From assembly GCF_000717185.1 (NCBI RefSeq), contig NZ_JNYE01000004.1:1-64000 (forward strand): a stretch of DNA of 64,000 nt. Direction: 5' to 3'. The position numbers were made by a program, and so were the translations under genes. Every line of letters begins with the position of its first letter. The first letter of the stretch is position 1. The notes beneath the pieces are model-generated. The model was not told where the DNA came from. It worked only from the letters and a program-made list of their open reading frames with translations, and searched no databases. Positions 15,695 through 23,357 of the stretch are shown piece by piece. This DNA is from Kitasatospora phosalacinea (lineage in GTDB: Bacteria; Actinomycetota; Actinomycetes; Streptomycetales; Streptomycetaceae).

Positions 15695-16573
15695 TCAGTC
15701 GCGCCCCGCTCCGGCCAGCACCTCGGCGGCCAGCGCGTCCGCCGCGTCCAGGGTGGCGTTCAGGGCCGCCGGGCCGGTGCCGCCGGGGGCGAAGAGCCGC
15801 TGCGCCCGCCGCTCGAACTCCGGTGGTGCGCACGGCAGTCGCCCGGCCGAGGCGATCGCGCCCTTCTCGTTGACCAGCCACTGCCCGGCCCGCGCGTGCA
15901 GCACGTGCCCCAGCAGCCCGACGGCCCGGAACAGGCACCCGGCGACGTACCCGGCGTCTCCCCGGGCGGCCCCCTTGCGGGCGTTCGCCAGTGCGAACGG
16001 CACCTCCCAGGCCGCGTCCGCCTCCAGCGTCCGCGCCAACGCGGGCGGGAACGCCGCGACTTCGGCCCGCAGCGTGCTCAACTCCCCCGCGGGGTCGGCC
16101 AGTACGCGGGCGAGCGCGAGTTCGCCGAGGTACGCGTAGGAGGGCACGCCGTACGGGTGCCCGGCCTGCTGGCCGCTGGTGTAACGGCCAGCACGGGCCT
16201 CGGTGGCGTACCGGCGCACCCGGTGCACGTCCCGGTACAGCCAGTCGACCCGGACCGGGCCGACGTCCAGCCAGGCGCCGCCGTCCACCCAGGGGCCCCA
16301 GCCGCCGGGCTCGGTGACCTCGACGGGCCGCCCGCACAGTTCGGCGGCCAGCTCCCGCAGGGCGCCGGTGTCGAGTTCGCCGGTGCGGTAGTACAGGCCG
16401 AGGTCGTAGTCGGAGCCGGGCCGGTGCGCCCCGCGCGCCCGGCTGCCGCCGAGGCAGACCCCGACGATCCCGCCGACCTGCGCCAGCCGCCCCGCGATCC
16501 GGCCGAGTTCCCCCTCGCCCAGCTCCGCCGCCACCGGCGCCACCGCCGCCGCACCCTCACCGTGATCAGTCAT
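15695..16573 (-). CDS. Nucleotidyltransferase-domain protein
   Basis: A 292-residue protein with a minimal nucleotidyltransferase core: GVCLGGSRARGAHRPGSDYDLGLYY (about residues 37-61) supplies the GS motif and the first two metal-binding Asp, and PVRVDWLYRD gives the third. The C-terminal half is helical, as in DUF4037/kanamycin-nucleotidyltransferase-like proteins. It may transfer a nucleotide to a small molecule or protein. First gene of the trio with the small protein and GNAT. Confidence 0.85.
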   Translation of the reverse strand: MTDHGEGAAAVAPVAAELGEGELGRIAGRLAQVGGIVGVCLGGSRARGAHRPGSDYDLGLYYRTGELDTGALRELAAELCGRPVEVTEPGGWGPWVDGGAWLDVGPVRVDWLYRDVHRVRRYATEARAGRYTSGQQAGHPYGVPSYAYLGELALARVLADPAGELSTLRAEVAAFPPALARTLEADAAWEVPFALANARKGAARGDAGYVAGCLFRAVGLLGHVLHARAGQWLVNEKGAIASAGRLPCAPPEFERRAQRLFAPGGTGPAALNATLDAADALAAEVLAGAGRD

Positions 16574-16798
16574 CGTCCGCCACGATGCCGCACCGCCGCC
16601 CCCGCCGCCAGCCGTTTTCGCCGGACGGGCACAGCCCCGGGGCGGGCCCGGCCCCGGAACGCGGAAGTGCGCGGCGGGGGCGCCGCACCGCCCCCACCGC
16701 GCCGCCGGACGCCACCCGCGAGGTGTCCGGCGCGGACCCGGACGGTCCCGGGGGCCGCCCCCGTCGTACACGGCCCCGCTCCCGTCCGGCCCTGGTTC

Positions 16799-16831
16799 GA
16801 CCGGTCCGGGGCGGAGCGCCCCGGACCGGTC
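16799..16831 (-). terminator. Terminator after xylanase gene
   Basis: A perfect 15-bp stem (arms GACCGGTCCGGGGCG and CGCCCCGGACCGGTC) with a GAG loop lies 9 bp beyond the xylanase stop. The remaining space up to the nucleotidyltransferase start (16574-16798) has no supported gene. Confidence 0.85.
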
Positions 16832-16839
16832 GGCTCGGC

Positions 16840-18333
16840 TCAGCCTGCCGCGCAGGCCACCCCGTTGAGGGTGAAGCCGCTCGCGGCGGCCGCGTTGCCG
16901 GTGTGGTTGGCCTGGAATCCGAAGCTGGTGGAGCCCCCGGCCGGGATCGCCGCGTTGTACGACAGGTTGCTCGCGGTGACCTGCCCGGTGGCCGGGCTGA
17001 CGGTCGCGTTCCAGGCGTTGGTGACGCTCTGCCCGCCGGGCAGCGTGAAGGCCAGCTTCCAGCCGTTCACGGCGCTGCCGCCGGTGTTGGTGACCGTCAC
17101 GTTCTCGGTCAGGCCGGTGTTCCAGGAGCTGACCTGGGTGGTGACCTTGCAGGCCGCGCCGGTCGGCGGCACCGACGGCGAGGCGGACGAGGACGGCGAG
17201 GAGGACGAGGACGGCGAGGAGGACGGCGAGGCCGACGGCGAGGAGGAGACCGACGGGGACGGCGAGGCGGTGCTGCCGCCGAGCGCGGTCACCACCGCGT
17301 TGTACGCGGCCTTCGGCTGGTAGTTGTTGTCGTACATGGTGGCCGCGCCGTAGCCGGAGAAGAAGTCCGGGATCCAGGAGTCCGGGTCGCCGACGCCCCA
17401 CTGCGAGACGCCCACGCAACCGCTCACCGCGAGGCAGGAGTTGACCACGTAGGCGTAGTCGGTGGCCTGCTGGGCGAGGTTGGCGGCGCTGGCCGGGACG
17501 GGCATCCGGTCGTCCAGCTCGGTGATGGCCACGTCGACGCCGAGCGCGGTGAAGCGCTGCATGTTGGCCTTCAGGCTGCTGGGGACCTGGCCGACGATGA
17601 AGTGGCTCTCGAAGCCGACGCCGTCGATCGGGACGCCCTGCTGCTTGAGCGAGGACACCAGCGCGTACATGGCGTCGCTCTTCGCGCCGAGGCCCTCGAT
17701 GTTGTAGTCGTTCAGGTAGAGCTTGGCGTTCGGGTCGGCGGCGTGCGCGGTGCGCAGCGCGTCGGCGATGTAGCCGGAGCCCATGGCGTTGGTGAAGGCG
17801 TCGGTGCGCAGCGTGCCGTCCTCGTTGAACGGCTCGTTGACGACGTCCCAGGAGTAGACCTGGCCCTTGTAGTGGGTGACCTCGGTGGTGACGTGCTTCT
17901 CCATCGCGGCCTGCACCTGGGCGGTGGGCAGGCTGCTGACCCAGTTGGGCAGCTGGCTGTGCCAGACCAGGGTGTGGCCGCGCACCCGCATGCTGTGGGC
18001 CTTGGCGAAGGAGACGATCTGGTCGCCGGGGCCGAAGTTGAAGTTCCCGGCGGAGGGTTCGGTGGTGTCCCACTTCATCTCGTTGCCGGGGGTGACCATG
18101 TCGAACTGGGTGCCCGCGATGGCGGTGATGGTGGAGCTGTTCAGGTTGGACTGGGTCAGGGCGGTCCCGAAGTAGCTGCCCTTGGCCTCGGCCAGGTCGC
18201 GCAGGGTGGTGCCGGCGGCTCCGGCGGGGCCGCTGCCGACGGTGGCGGCGGCCAGCAGTCCGCCGGCGGCGGCGAGGGCGAGCGCCGCGAGGGCGCGCCC
18301 GGGCCTGCGTGCTGCGCGCAACTGTGCAGCCAT
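16840..18333 (-). CDS. Secreted GH10 endo-1,4-beta-xylanase with CBM2
   Basis: A 497-residue secreted enzyme that cleaves internal xylan bonds. Order: signal peptide (residues 1-40, basic start, hydrophobic core, AGA cleavage region), GH10 barrel (about 41-345) with substrate motifs GTQFDMVTPGNEMKWD and RGHTLVWHSQLPNWV, acid/base Glu in WDVVNEPFNEDG and nucleophile Glu in ITELDDRM, a Ser/Pro linker (about 350-393) and a C-terminal CBM2 (ACKVTTQVSSWNTGLTENVTV to VACAAG) with its terminal Cys pair and Trp residues. ATG at 18333 gives a full signal peptide. An upstream box resembles known xylanase operators. Confidence 0.95.
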   Translation of the reverse strand: MAAQLRAARRPGRALAALALAAAGGLLAAATVGSGPAGAAGTTLRDLAEAKGSYFGTALTQSNLNSSTITAIAGTQFDMVTPGNEMKWDTTEPSAGNFNFGPGDQIVSFAKAHSMRVRGHTLVWHSQLPNWVSSLPTAQVQAAMEKHVTTEVTHYKGQVYSWDVVNEPFNEDGTLRTDAFTNAMGSGYIADALRTAHAADPNAKLYLNDYNIEGLGAKSDAMYALVSSLKQQGVPIDGVGFESHFIVGQVPSSLKANMQRFTALGVDVAITELDDRMPVPASAANLAQQATDYAYVVNSCLAVSGCVGVSQWGVGDPDSWIPDFFSGYGAATMYDNNYQPKAAYNAVVTALGGSTASPSPSVSSSPSASPSSSPSSSSSPSSSASPSVPPTGAACKVTTQVSSWNTGLTENVTVTNTGGSAVNGWKLAFTLPGGQSVTNAWNATVSPATGQVTASNLSYNAAIPAGGSTSFGFQANHTGNAAAASGFTLNGVACAAG

Positions 18334-18431
18334 GGTTCGTCCTTCCGGGGTGGGTGGGGGTGCACGGACCGTACGGCGGGCCGTGCGGGCCCGGCAACGG
18401 AGGCCCGGAAGGGGTCCCCCACCCGCCCGGG

Positions 18432-18446
18432 GCCGAAATTTTCGGC
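18432..18446. promoter_or_regulatory. Xylanase-type operator GCCGAAA-T-TTTCGGC
   Basis: A 7-bp perfect inverted repeat about one base, 99 bp upstream of the xylanase start. Its core CGAAA-N-TTTCG matches the inverted repeat reported upstream of Streptomyces xylanase genes and tied to xylan-dependent repression. A weaker relative (CGAAAGTTACA) lies at 18565. The gap 18334-18578 holds no other feature I can support. Confidence 0.6.
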
Positions 18447-18578
18447 GGCCGTTCGACTGTTCTTCGACGCCCCCCGCCCCGACCTGCGGCGGGATCCCGA
18501 AACGACGCAGCGGCCGCGGCCCGGCGCACCGGGTCCGCGGCCGCTCCAACTGGCCTCGCGGATGCGAAAGTTACAGCA

Positions 18579-19085
18579 CTACCGCACGTCAGCGGGCTGC
18601 GCCGCGGGAACGGCGGCGAGTTCCTTGCCCATGCAGACGCTCTGCTCGTGGTCCTTGTAGTAGCCGAACTTGCGGATCTCGGCGTAGCCCTCGGAGGCGT
18701 AGAGCGCGATCGCCTCGGGCTGCAGGGTGCCGGTCTCCAGCACCAGCCGGGTGCGCCCGGCCGCGACCGCGCTGGCCTCCAGGTGGCGCAGCACGGCGCG
18801 GGCGTAGCCCTTGCCGCGGGCCCCGGGGACGACGTACATCCGCTTGAGCTCGGCGTCGGTGTCGCGCAGCCCGTCCGCGTCCTGCTCCTTGGCGCGCCAC
18901 CCGCCGCAGGCCACCGGCCGCCCGTCCTGGTAGCCGATCACGAACAGCCCGGCGGGCGGGTCGAAGTGGTCGGTGCTGATGGCGGTCTGGTCGCCGTCGC
19001 CGTACCTGCGGACGTACTCCTGCTGGACGTCGGCGGCGAGTTGCTGGGCGTCGGGGTGTCCGAAGCCGGTGGTGCGGATCTCCAT
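18579..19085 (-). CDS. GNAT family N-acetyltransferase
   Basis: A 168-residue acetyltransferase. The core GNAT elements are VACGGWRAKE, AELKRMYVVPGARGKGYARAVL (acetyl-CoA pyrophosphate loop RGKGYA) and LYASEGYAEIRKFGYY. Substrate unknown. ATG at 19085 is chosen; a TTG three codons upstream is possible. The gene lies upstream of the xylanase on the same strand but is separated by 245 bp with the operator, so it is probably a separate unit. Confidence 0.88.
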   Translation of the reverse strand: MEIRTTGFGHPDAQQLAADVQQEYVRRYGDGDQTAISTDHFDPPAGLFVIGYQDGRPVACGGWRAKEQDADGLRDTDAELKRMYVVPGARGKGYARAVLRHLEASAVAAGRTRLVLETGTLQPEAIALYASEGYAEIRKFGYYKDHEQSVCMGKELAAVPAAQPADVR

Positions 19086-19143
19086 GGCGCCCAAGGGTAC
19101 GGGCCCGCTCCCCGCCGCCGGGGTGCGGGCCCGTACCCCGGGT

Positions 19144-19563
19144 TCACGGGCGGGTGAGGCGGGCGACCAGGTCGTCCTTGCCGAACATCCGGGCGGCGTC
19201 CAGCGCGGAGGGCGCCCCGGCCAGCGGGTCGGCGCCGTGGGCGAGCAGCGCGTCGACGACCTCGGTGGCGCCCTTGAAGACGGCCCCGGCCAGCGGGGTC
19301 TGGCCGCGGTCGTTGGCCCGGTCCGCGTCGGCGCCGCGCTCCAGCAGGGCGGTGACGGCGGCGGCGTGGCCGTGGTAGGCGGCGAGCATCAGCAGGGTGT
19401 CGCCGCGGTCGTTGGTGAGGTTCGCGGGCGTCCCGGCGTCGAGGTAGGCGGCGAGCAGGGCGGCGTCGCCGGTGCGGGCGGCGTCGAAGAGCCGGCCGGC
19501 CAGGGCGATGACCTCGGCGTCGGGCTGCGCGGCGGCGTGGTCCTGCGCGGTGGGGTCGGTCAT
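19144..19563 (-). CDS. Ankyrin repeat protein
   Basis: A 139-residue protein. After a helical start it has about three ankyrin repeats: LTNDRGDTLLMLAAYHGHAAAV, RANDRGQTPLAGAVFKGATEVV and a divergent C-terminal one (LLAHGADPLAGAPSALDAARMF). Small soluble ankyrin proteins of this type occur widely in Streptomyces, where they are expected to bind a protein partner; none is identifiable here. ATG at 19563. Confidence 0.88.
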   Translation of the reverse strand: MTDPTAQDHAAAQPDAEVIALAGRLFDAARTGDAALLAAYLDAGTPANLTNDRGDTLLMLAAYHGHAAAVTALLERGADADRANDRGQTPLAGAVFKGATEVVDALLAHGADPLAGAPSALDAARMFGKDDLVARLTRP

Positions 19564-19804
19564 GGGGTCGGTGTTCCGCCTTCCGGGTGGGCGGCCGTGC
19601 GGGGCCGCGGCTCGTCCTGGTCGTGCCACGCGAATGCTAGTGCCGCGCCGGGCGGCACGGCGCGGCGCGGTGCGGCGGGGCCGTTCGGGCGAATTCCGGG
19701 TGCGCGGGGCGCGGCCGCGCCCGGCGCGGGGACGCCTGACTGCGCCGGTGCGATCCACTGGCCCCGTGCGTCGCCGAACCACGGGACGTGTACCGCCGAT
19801 CCGG

Positions 19805-19809
19805 GTGTC
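19805..19809 (-). promoter_or_regulatory. GACAC motif (possible WhiA site) upstream of smeA
   Basis: GTGTC on plus (GACAC on minus) matches the short WhiA recognition motif, 117 bp upstream of smeA, a gene known to be developmentally controlled. A 5-bp match can be chance. The 362-bp gap 19564-19925 is otherwise without a supported gene and becomes locally AT-rich at 19840-19890, the likely smeA promoter region. Confidence 0.2.
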
Positions 19810-19925
19810 CGGGTGAGATCCACCCGTTTGCCGCACCCCATCATCTATTACTTCTTGTCACCATTGAGGCACTTTCCGTTACACCCCCCGTTGCACCGTC
19901 CCCGCCCCTCGTGAGGAGCAATCCC

Positions 19926-20120
19926 GTGATTCTCTCCATCTCCGGCATCGTCCTGTTCGGCGTCATCGCCTTCCTCTTCTTCCGCCGGGACGGGTTGAAG
20001 ATTTCGCACGCCCTGGTGTGCGCACTGTTCGGCTTCTACGTCGCGGGCTCCTCGATCGCCCCGAGCATCCAGGCGGGCGGCGCGAGCCTGGCCAGCCTGA
20101 TCGGCGGCCTGAAGTTCTGA
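19926..20120 (+). CDS. smeA: SmeA, small membrane protein for sporulation septa
   Basis: A 64-residue protein with two hydrophobic helices: VILSISGIVLFGVIAFLFF, then RRDGLKISHALVCALFGFYVAGSSIAPSI, and the tail SLASLIGGLKF. Length, sequence style and position directly upstream of an FtsK-like gene and near rbpA match SmeA (SCO1415) of S. coelicolor, which localises to sporulation septa and recruits SffA. GTG at 19926 follows GAGGAG by 8 nt. Confidence 0.85.
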   Translation: MILSISGIVLFGVIAFLFFRRDGLKISHALVCALFGFYVAGSSIAPSIQAGGASLASLIGGLKF

Positions 20121-20138
20121 GCGGTCCCTGCTCCTCAC

Positions 20139-20172
20139 GGCCCGGGCGCGGACTTCCCCACCGCCCCGGGCC
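20139..20172 (+). terminator. Hairpin after smeA
   Basis: Arms GGCCCGGG (20139-20146) and CCCGGGCC (20165-20172) enclose an 18-nt loop. A modest stem that may attenuate or end smeA transcription, or act as a leader structure for sffA. Confidence 0.45.
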
Positions 20173-20180
20173 TTCTGCCT

Positions 20181-20198
20181 CCCCCCCCCCCCCCCCCC
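20181..20198. repeat. Poly-C tract (C18)
   Basis: Eighteen consecutive C residues between smeA and sffA, 58 bp upstream of the sffA start. Such a run is slippage-prone and its exact length is uncertain in sequencing data. It could vary spacing within the sffA leader. Confidence 0.9.
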
Positions 20199-20256
20199 GG
20201 CCGGTCGTCCCCCGGCCGATCCCGCTCCCGTCCCCTCCCTGCCCTCCGGAGCCCGC

Positions 20257-21909
20257 ATGTCCCTCACCCGCCACCTCACCCGGGGCCGCGACCTGGCCCG
20301 CAGCGCGGGCGACCACGCCGCCGACGTGTTCGCACCGCTGGCGCTGATCGGCCGCGGCCTGCGCCGCCACGCCGACTGGGCCAAGGCCCGCTGGGCGGCC
20401 ACCCCGAAGGAGCGGCGCGGCCCGACGCTGCTGGTCGGCGCGGCCGTGGCGCTCGGCGTCTTCCTGCTGCCGCACGGCCCGCTGCTGGCGATCGTCGCCC
20501 TGCTCGCCTCGGCGGCCTGGGTCGGCCGCACCCCCAAGGCCCCGGCGGAGCCCGCGCCGGACCCGGCCGACGTCAAGCTGCCCGCCCTGTACGCGGCGCT
20601 CACCCCGTACTTCGGCGGCTACGACGACCCGGGCGCGCTGTACCGGGTCGACGGCGACTGGAAGGCGGCGTTCGGCGGCTGGGAGTTCGACGCGGACGGG
20701 CGGCTGGCCGCGGTGGAGATCGCCTACCCGGCGTACTTCACCGACACCGAGCCGGCCGCCCGGGCCCGGATCGAGCAGGTGGTGCAGGGCAAGGCGGGGC
20801 GGTCGCGGGAGTACCGCTTCGACTGGGACGAGGAGCTGAACCGGCTGCGGGTGTCGGCACTGGCCCCGCTGCCCGCGGACGTCGCGGCGCAGCGCTTCGT
20901 GACGGCGCCGGGCGAGATCGTGCTGGGCTTCACCGACGGCGCGGGCAGCCAGCGCACCATCCCGGTCGAGCAGGGCGGCGTGACCGAGCAGCAGCCGCCG
21001 GTGGTCTGGCGGGTCGGTCCGCGTTCGGCCGAGCCGCACCTGCTGGCGCTGGGCGCGCCCGGCCACGGCACCTCGACGCTGCTGCGCTCGATCGCGCTGC
21101 AGGCGCTGCCGCTCGGCGACCTGGTGGTGGTGGACGGGGCGAGCACCGGCGAGCACGCCTGCCTGGTGAACCGTCCGGGCGTGCACACGGTGGAGACCAG
21201 CCTGCACGGGGCGCTGGCGGCGCTGGAGTGGTGCGCGCAGGAGACCGAGCGGCGGCTGGTGGCGCTGAACGCGGCCCGGCACCACGGGCTGGCGGCACCC
21301 TCCGACGTGACCCGGCCGCTGTGGATCCTGCTCGACCGGCTGACCGAGCTGTCCGAGCTGGCGCACGCGGAGGGCCGCACCGATCCGCAGGAGCTGCTGG
21401 AGGTGCCGCTGCGGCACGGCCGGGCGGCCCGGGTGACGGTGGTGTTCGCGGACGCGCTGGACGCCCGCGACCGGATCTCCCCCACCGTGCGCGCCTGCAC
21501 CCGCACCCGGGTGGTGCTGGGCCCGGTGAACGCCGAGTCCGGCGCGGCCGCGCTGGGCGGCCCGCTGGACATCGCGCCCGCCGCGCACACCCCGCCCGGC
21601 CGCGGCTACGCCCGGATCGGCACGGCCGCCCCGGTCCGGCTGCAGGTCCCGGTGACCGTCGACCCGCTGGACGAGGACGCCCCGGCCCCGCTGCGGGACG
21701 CGGTGATGGCGCTGCTGCCGCACCGCGAGGCCCGCACCGCGGCGGCCGCCCCGGCGCCGCTGGCCGCCGAGCTGGTGGAGCCCGCCGGGGCGGACCTGGT
21801 CAAGGGGCGCGCCGAGGTGCCGGTCGAGGTGCCGGCCGAGGTACTGGCCAAGGACCTGACCAGTGGTCTGGCCATGGACCTGGCCCGGCCAGAAGTGCAC
21901 AAAATGTGA
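20257..21909 (+). CDS. sffA: SffA, SpoIIIE/FtsK-like septal protein
   Basis: A 550-residue FtsK/SpoIIIE-family protein. Two membrane helices (PTLLVGAAVALGVFLLPHGPLLAIVALLASAAWV, about residues 65-98) precede a domain ending in an FtsK-type ATPase fold. The P-loop reads GAPGHGTSTLLRS (about residue 267), with Thr where GKST has Lys, and the Walker B strand reads LWILLDRL with Arg where Glu is expected. The C-terminus is a variable Glu/Val-rich tail rather than an FtsK gamma domain. Position after smeA matches SffA (SCO1416) of S. coelicolor, linked to chromosome segregation or septation in sporulation. ATG at 20257 follows CCGGAG. Confidence 0.85.
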   Translation: MSLTRHLTRGRDLARSAGDHAADVFAPLALIGRGLRRHADWAKARWAATPKERRGPTLLVGAAVALGVFLLPHGPLLAIVALLASAAWVGRTPKAPAEPAPDPADVKLPALYAALTPYFGGYDDPGALYRVDGDWKAAFGGWEFDADGRLAAVEIAYPAYFTDTEPAARARIEQVVQGKAGRSREYRFDWDEELNRLRVSALAPLPADVAAQRFVTAPGEIVLGFTDGAGSQRTIPVEQGGVTEQQPPVVWRVGPRSAEPHLLALGAPGHGTSTLLRSIALQALPLGDLVVVDGASTGEHACLVNRPGVHTVETSLHGALAALEWCAQETERRLVALNAARHHGLAAPSDVTRPLWILLDRLTELSELAHAEGRTDPQELLEVPLRHGRAARVTVVFADALDARDRISPTVRACTRTRVVLGPVNAESGAAALGGPLDIAPAAHTPPGRGYARIGTAAPVRLQVPVTVDPLDEDAPAPLRDAVMALLPHREARTAAAAPAPLAAELVEPAGADLVKGRAEVPVEVPAEVLAKDLTSGLAMDLARPEVHKM

Positions 21910-21935
21910 CACGCCGGGTGATAACACCGCTCAGA

Positions 21936-21965
21936 TGTGACAAAACGGGCCACCATGGGTACAAA
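21936..21965 (+). promoter_or_regulatory. Possible vegetative promoter of rbpA
   Basis: TGTGAC (21936-21941) and TACAAA (21960-21965) are separated by 18 bp, similar to a HrdB -35/-10 pair. It would give a long leader to rbpA. Weak match, so tentative. Confidence 0.3.
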
Positions 21966-21999
21966 CAGGGGCGGCACGACAGGCGACGTATGTCCCGAC

Positions 22000-22027
22000 G
22001 GGAATCTTCGTCGGAGGTCGAGCGTTG
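22000..22027 (+). promoter_or_regulatory. SigR-dependent promoter of rbpA
   Basis: GGGAAT (22000-22005), exactly 18 bp, GTTG (22024-22027): a full match to the SigR consensus GGAAT-N18-GTT. Transcription would start near 22033, about 57 nt before the rbpA ATG. In S. coelicolor rbpA belongs to the SigR thiol-stress regulon, which agrees. Confidence 0.88.
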
Positions 22028-22089
22028 GACCCAACGACGAAGACAGCGACCACTAGTCCTGTGGGCAAGAAGCCCGGGAGGCACGATTC

Positions 22090-22464
22090 ATGAGCGAGCG
22101 AGCTCTCCGCGGCACGCGACTCGGGGCGACCAGCTACGAGACCGACCGCGGCATTGACCTGGCACCCCGCCAGACCGTCGAGTACGCATGTCAGAACGGA
22201 CACCGCTTCGAGGTCCCGTTCTCGGTCGAGGCGGAGATTCCCTCGGTGTGGGAGTGCCGCTTCTGCGGTCAGGAGGCCGCCCTCCTCGACGGCGAGGAGC
22301 CGGAGGAGAAGAAGACCAAGCCCACCCGCACCCATTGGGACATGCTGATGGAGCGCCGGACGCGCGAGGAGCTGGAGGAGGTCCTGGCCGAGCGCCTGGC
22401 CGTCCTGCGCTCGGGCGGGATGAACCTGGCGATCCACCCGCGCGACTCCCGCAAGTCCGCCTGA
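22090..22464 (+). CDS. rbpA: RNA polymerase-binding protein RbpA
   Basis: A 124-residue actinobacterial transcription factor that binds RNA polymerase and principal sigma factors and stabilises open complexes. The sequence MSERALRGTRLGATSYETD, HRFEVPFSVEAEIP, WECRFCGQEA and the sigma-interaction C-terminus HWDMLMERRTREELEEVL are nearly textbook RbpA. Cys residues in YACQNGH and ECRFC form the zinc-ribbon-like core. It lies downstream of a perfect SigR promoter and is closed by a very strong terminator, so it is a monocistronic stress-responsive gene. Confidence 0.97.
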   Translation: MSERALRGTRLGATSYETDRGIDLAPRQTVEYACQNGHRFEVPFSVEAEIPSVWECRFCGQEAALLDGEEPEEKKTKPTRTHWDMLMERRTREELEEVLAERLAVLRSGGMNLAIHPRDSRKSA

Positions 22465-22508
22465 CGGCCGGACACCGCAGCACGACGCACCGAGTAGCAC
22501 GACGCACC

Positions 22509-22551
22509 AACGCCGAAGGGCCCCGGTTCCCCGCCGGGGCCCTTCGGCGTT
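22509..22551. terminator. Bidirectional terminator rbpA/fxsA
   Basis: Perfect 18-bp stem: left arm 22509-22526 (AACGCCGAAGGGCCCCGG), 7-nt loop, right arm 22534-22551. It lies between convergent rbpA and fxsA; A residues on the left and T residues on the right give U-rich ends both ways. Confidence 0.93.
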
Positions 22552-22633
22552 CCCGCTCCCACCCGGCCACGGACGGCCGCCTGCTGGCGACGGACGGCCG
22601 CGTAGCGGTGGACAGCTGGCGGTGGACAGCCCG

Positions 22634-23239
22634 TCAGGGCGTGATCGGCGGCCGGTACCCGGTGTCCGGGCCGGAAGGGCCGGAGGGGCCGCCCGGCCCG
22701 GCGGGCGGGTCGACGACCTCGCCCTGGACGACCTTGCCGTCGGGCCGGTGGATCCGCAGCTGCTCCTGCAGCCGCATCGCGTCGGCGAACCGGTCCGCGC
22801 CGACCGGGGAGGTGGAGCGCAGCACCGAGCCGCTGATCCGACGGCCGACGGCGCGCCACAGCGCGCGGGTCGGCGGCAGCAGGAAGGTCACGGCCAGCAG
22901 GTCGGACAGGAAGCCGGGGACCATCAGCAGGACGCCCGCCAGCACCGTCATCGAGGTGCCGGTCTGCGGCTGCGCGGACTGCGGGTCCTTGGACAGCTCG
23001 ACGGCCGCCCGGAAGGCCCGGGCCCCGGCGCGCTTGATCACCGTGCCGCCGAGGAACACCCCGGCGACCAGCAGCAGCAGCGTCAGGAACCAGCCGATCC
23101 ACCCGGCCACCACCGTGAGCAGCCAGATCTCCAGCACCAGCCAGGCGACGGCCAGCAGCGGCACGGCGCGGGCGAGCCTGCCTCGGCGGGCCGGGCGGGC
23201 CGGGGTTGCTTGCTGGGACACGGTACGGATCCACTCCAT
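22634..23239 (-). CDS. fxsA: FxsA family membrane protein
   Basis: A 201-residue FxsA/SuppressorF-exclusion-type protein. It has hydrophobic helices PLLAVAWLVLEIWLLTVVAGWIGWFLTLLLLVAGVFLG and TSMTVLAGVLLMVPGFLSDLLAVTFLLPPTR, the latter holding the family motif G-LLM-PGF-TD/SDL-G. The C-terminus is Pro/Gly-rich and cytoplasmic. Function in Streptomyces is not defined; in E. coli it alleviates phage T7 exclusion. ATG at 23239 follows GGAGAG by 8 nt. Convergent with rbpA. Confidence 0.88.
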   Translation of the reverse strand: MEWIRTVSQQATPARPARRGRLARAVPLLAVAWLVLEIWLLTVVAGWIGWFLTLLLLVAGVFLGGTVIKRAGARAFRAAVELSKDPQSAQPQTGTSMTVLAGVLLMVPGFLSDLLAVTFLLPPTRALWRAVGRRISGSVLRSTSPVGADRFADAMRLQEQLRIHRPDGKVVQGEVVDPPAGPGGPSGPSGPDTGYRPPITP

Positions 23240-23357
23240 CGCGGTGCTCTCCGCGGCGGCCGGCCTGCCCGGCCGCGTCCACGGCACCACCCAGCACAAC
23301 GGCCCCGGGGGCCGCCGTGTTCCTGGCGCGCGCCCGGGGCCGTCGGCCCGCCGCTGC

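Noticed and set aside
19788..20120. Longer 110-codon version of SmeA
   Set aside because: The extra 46 residues are not conserved-looking, while GTG at 19926 has a good RBS and gives the known 64-residue length.
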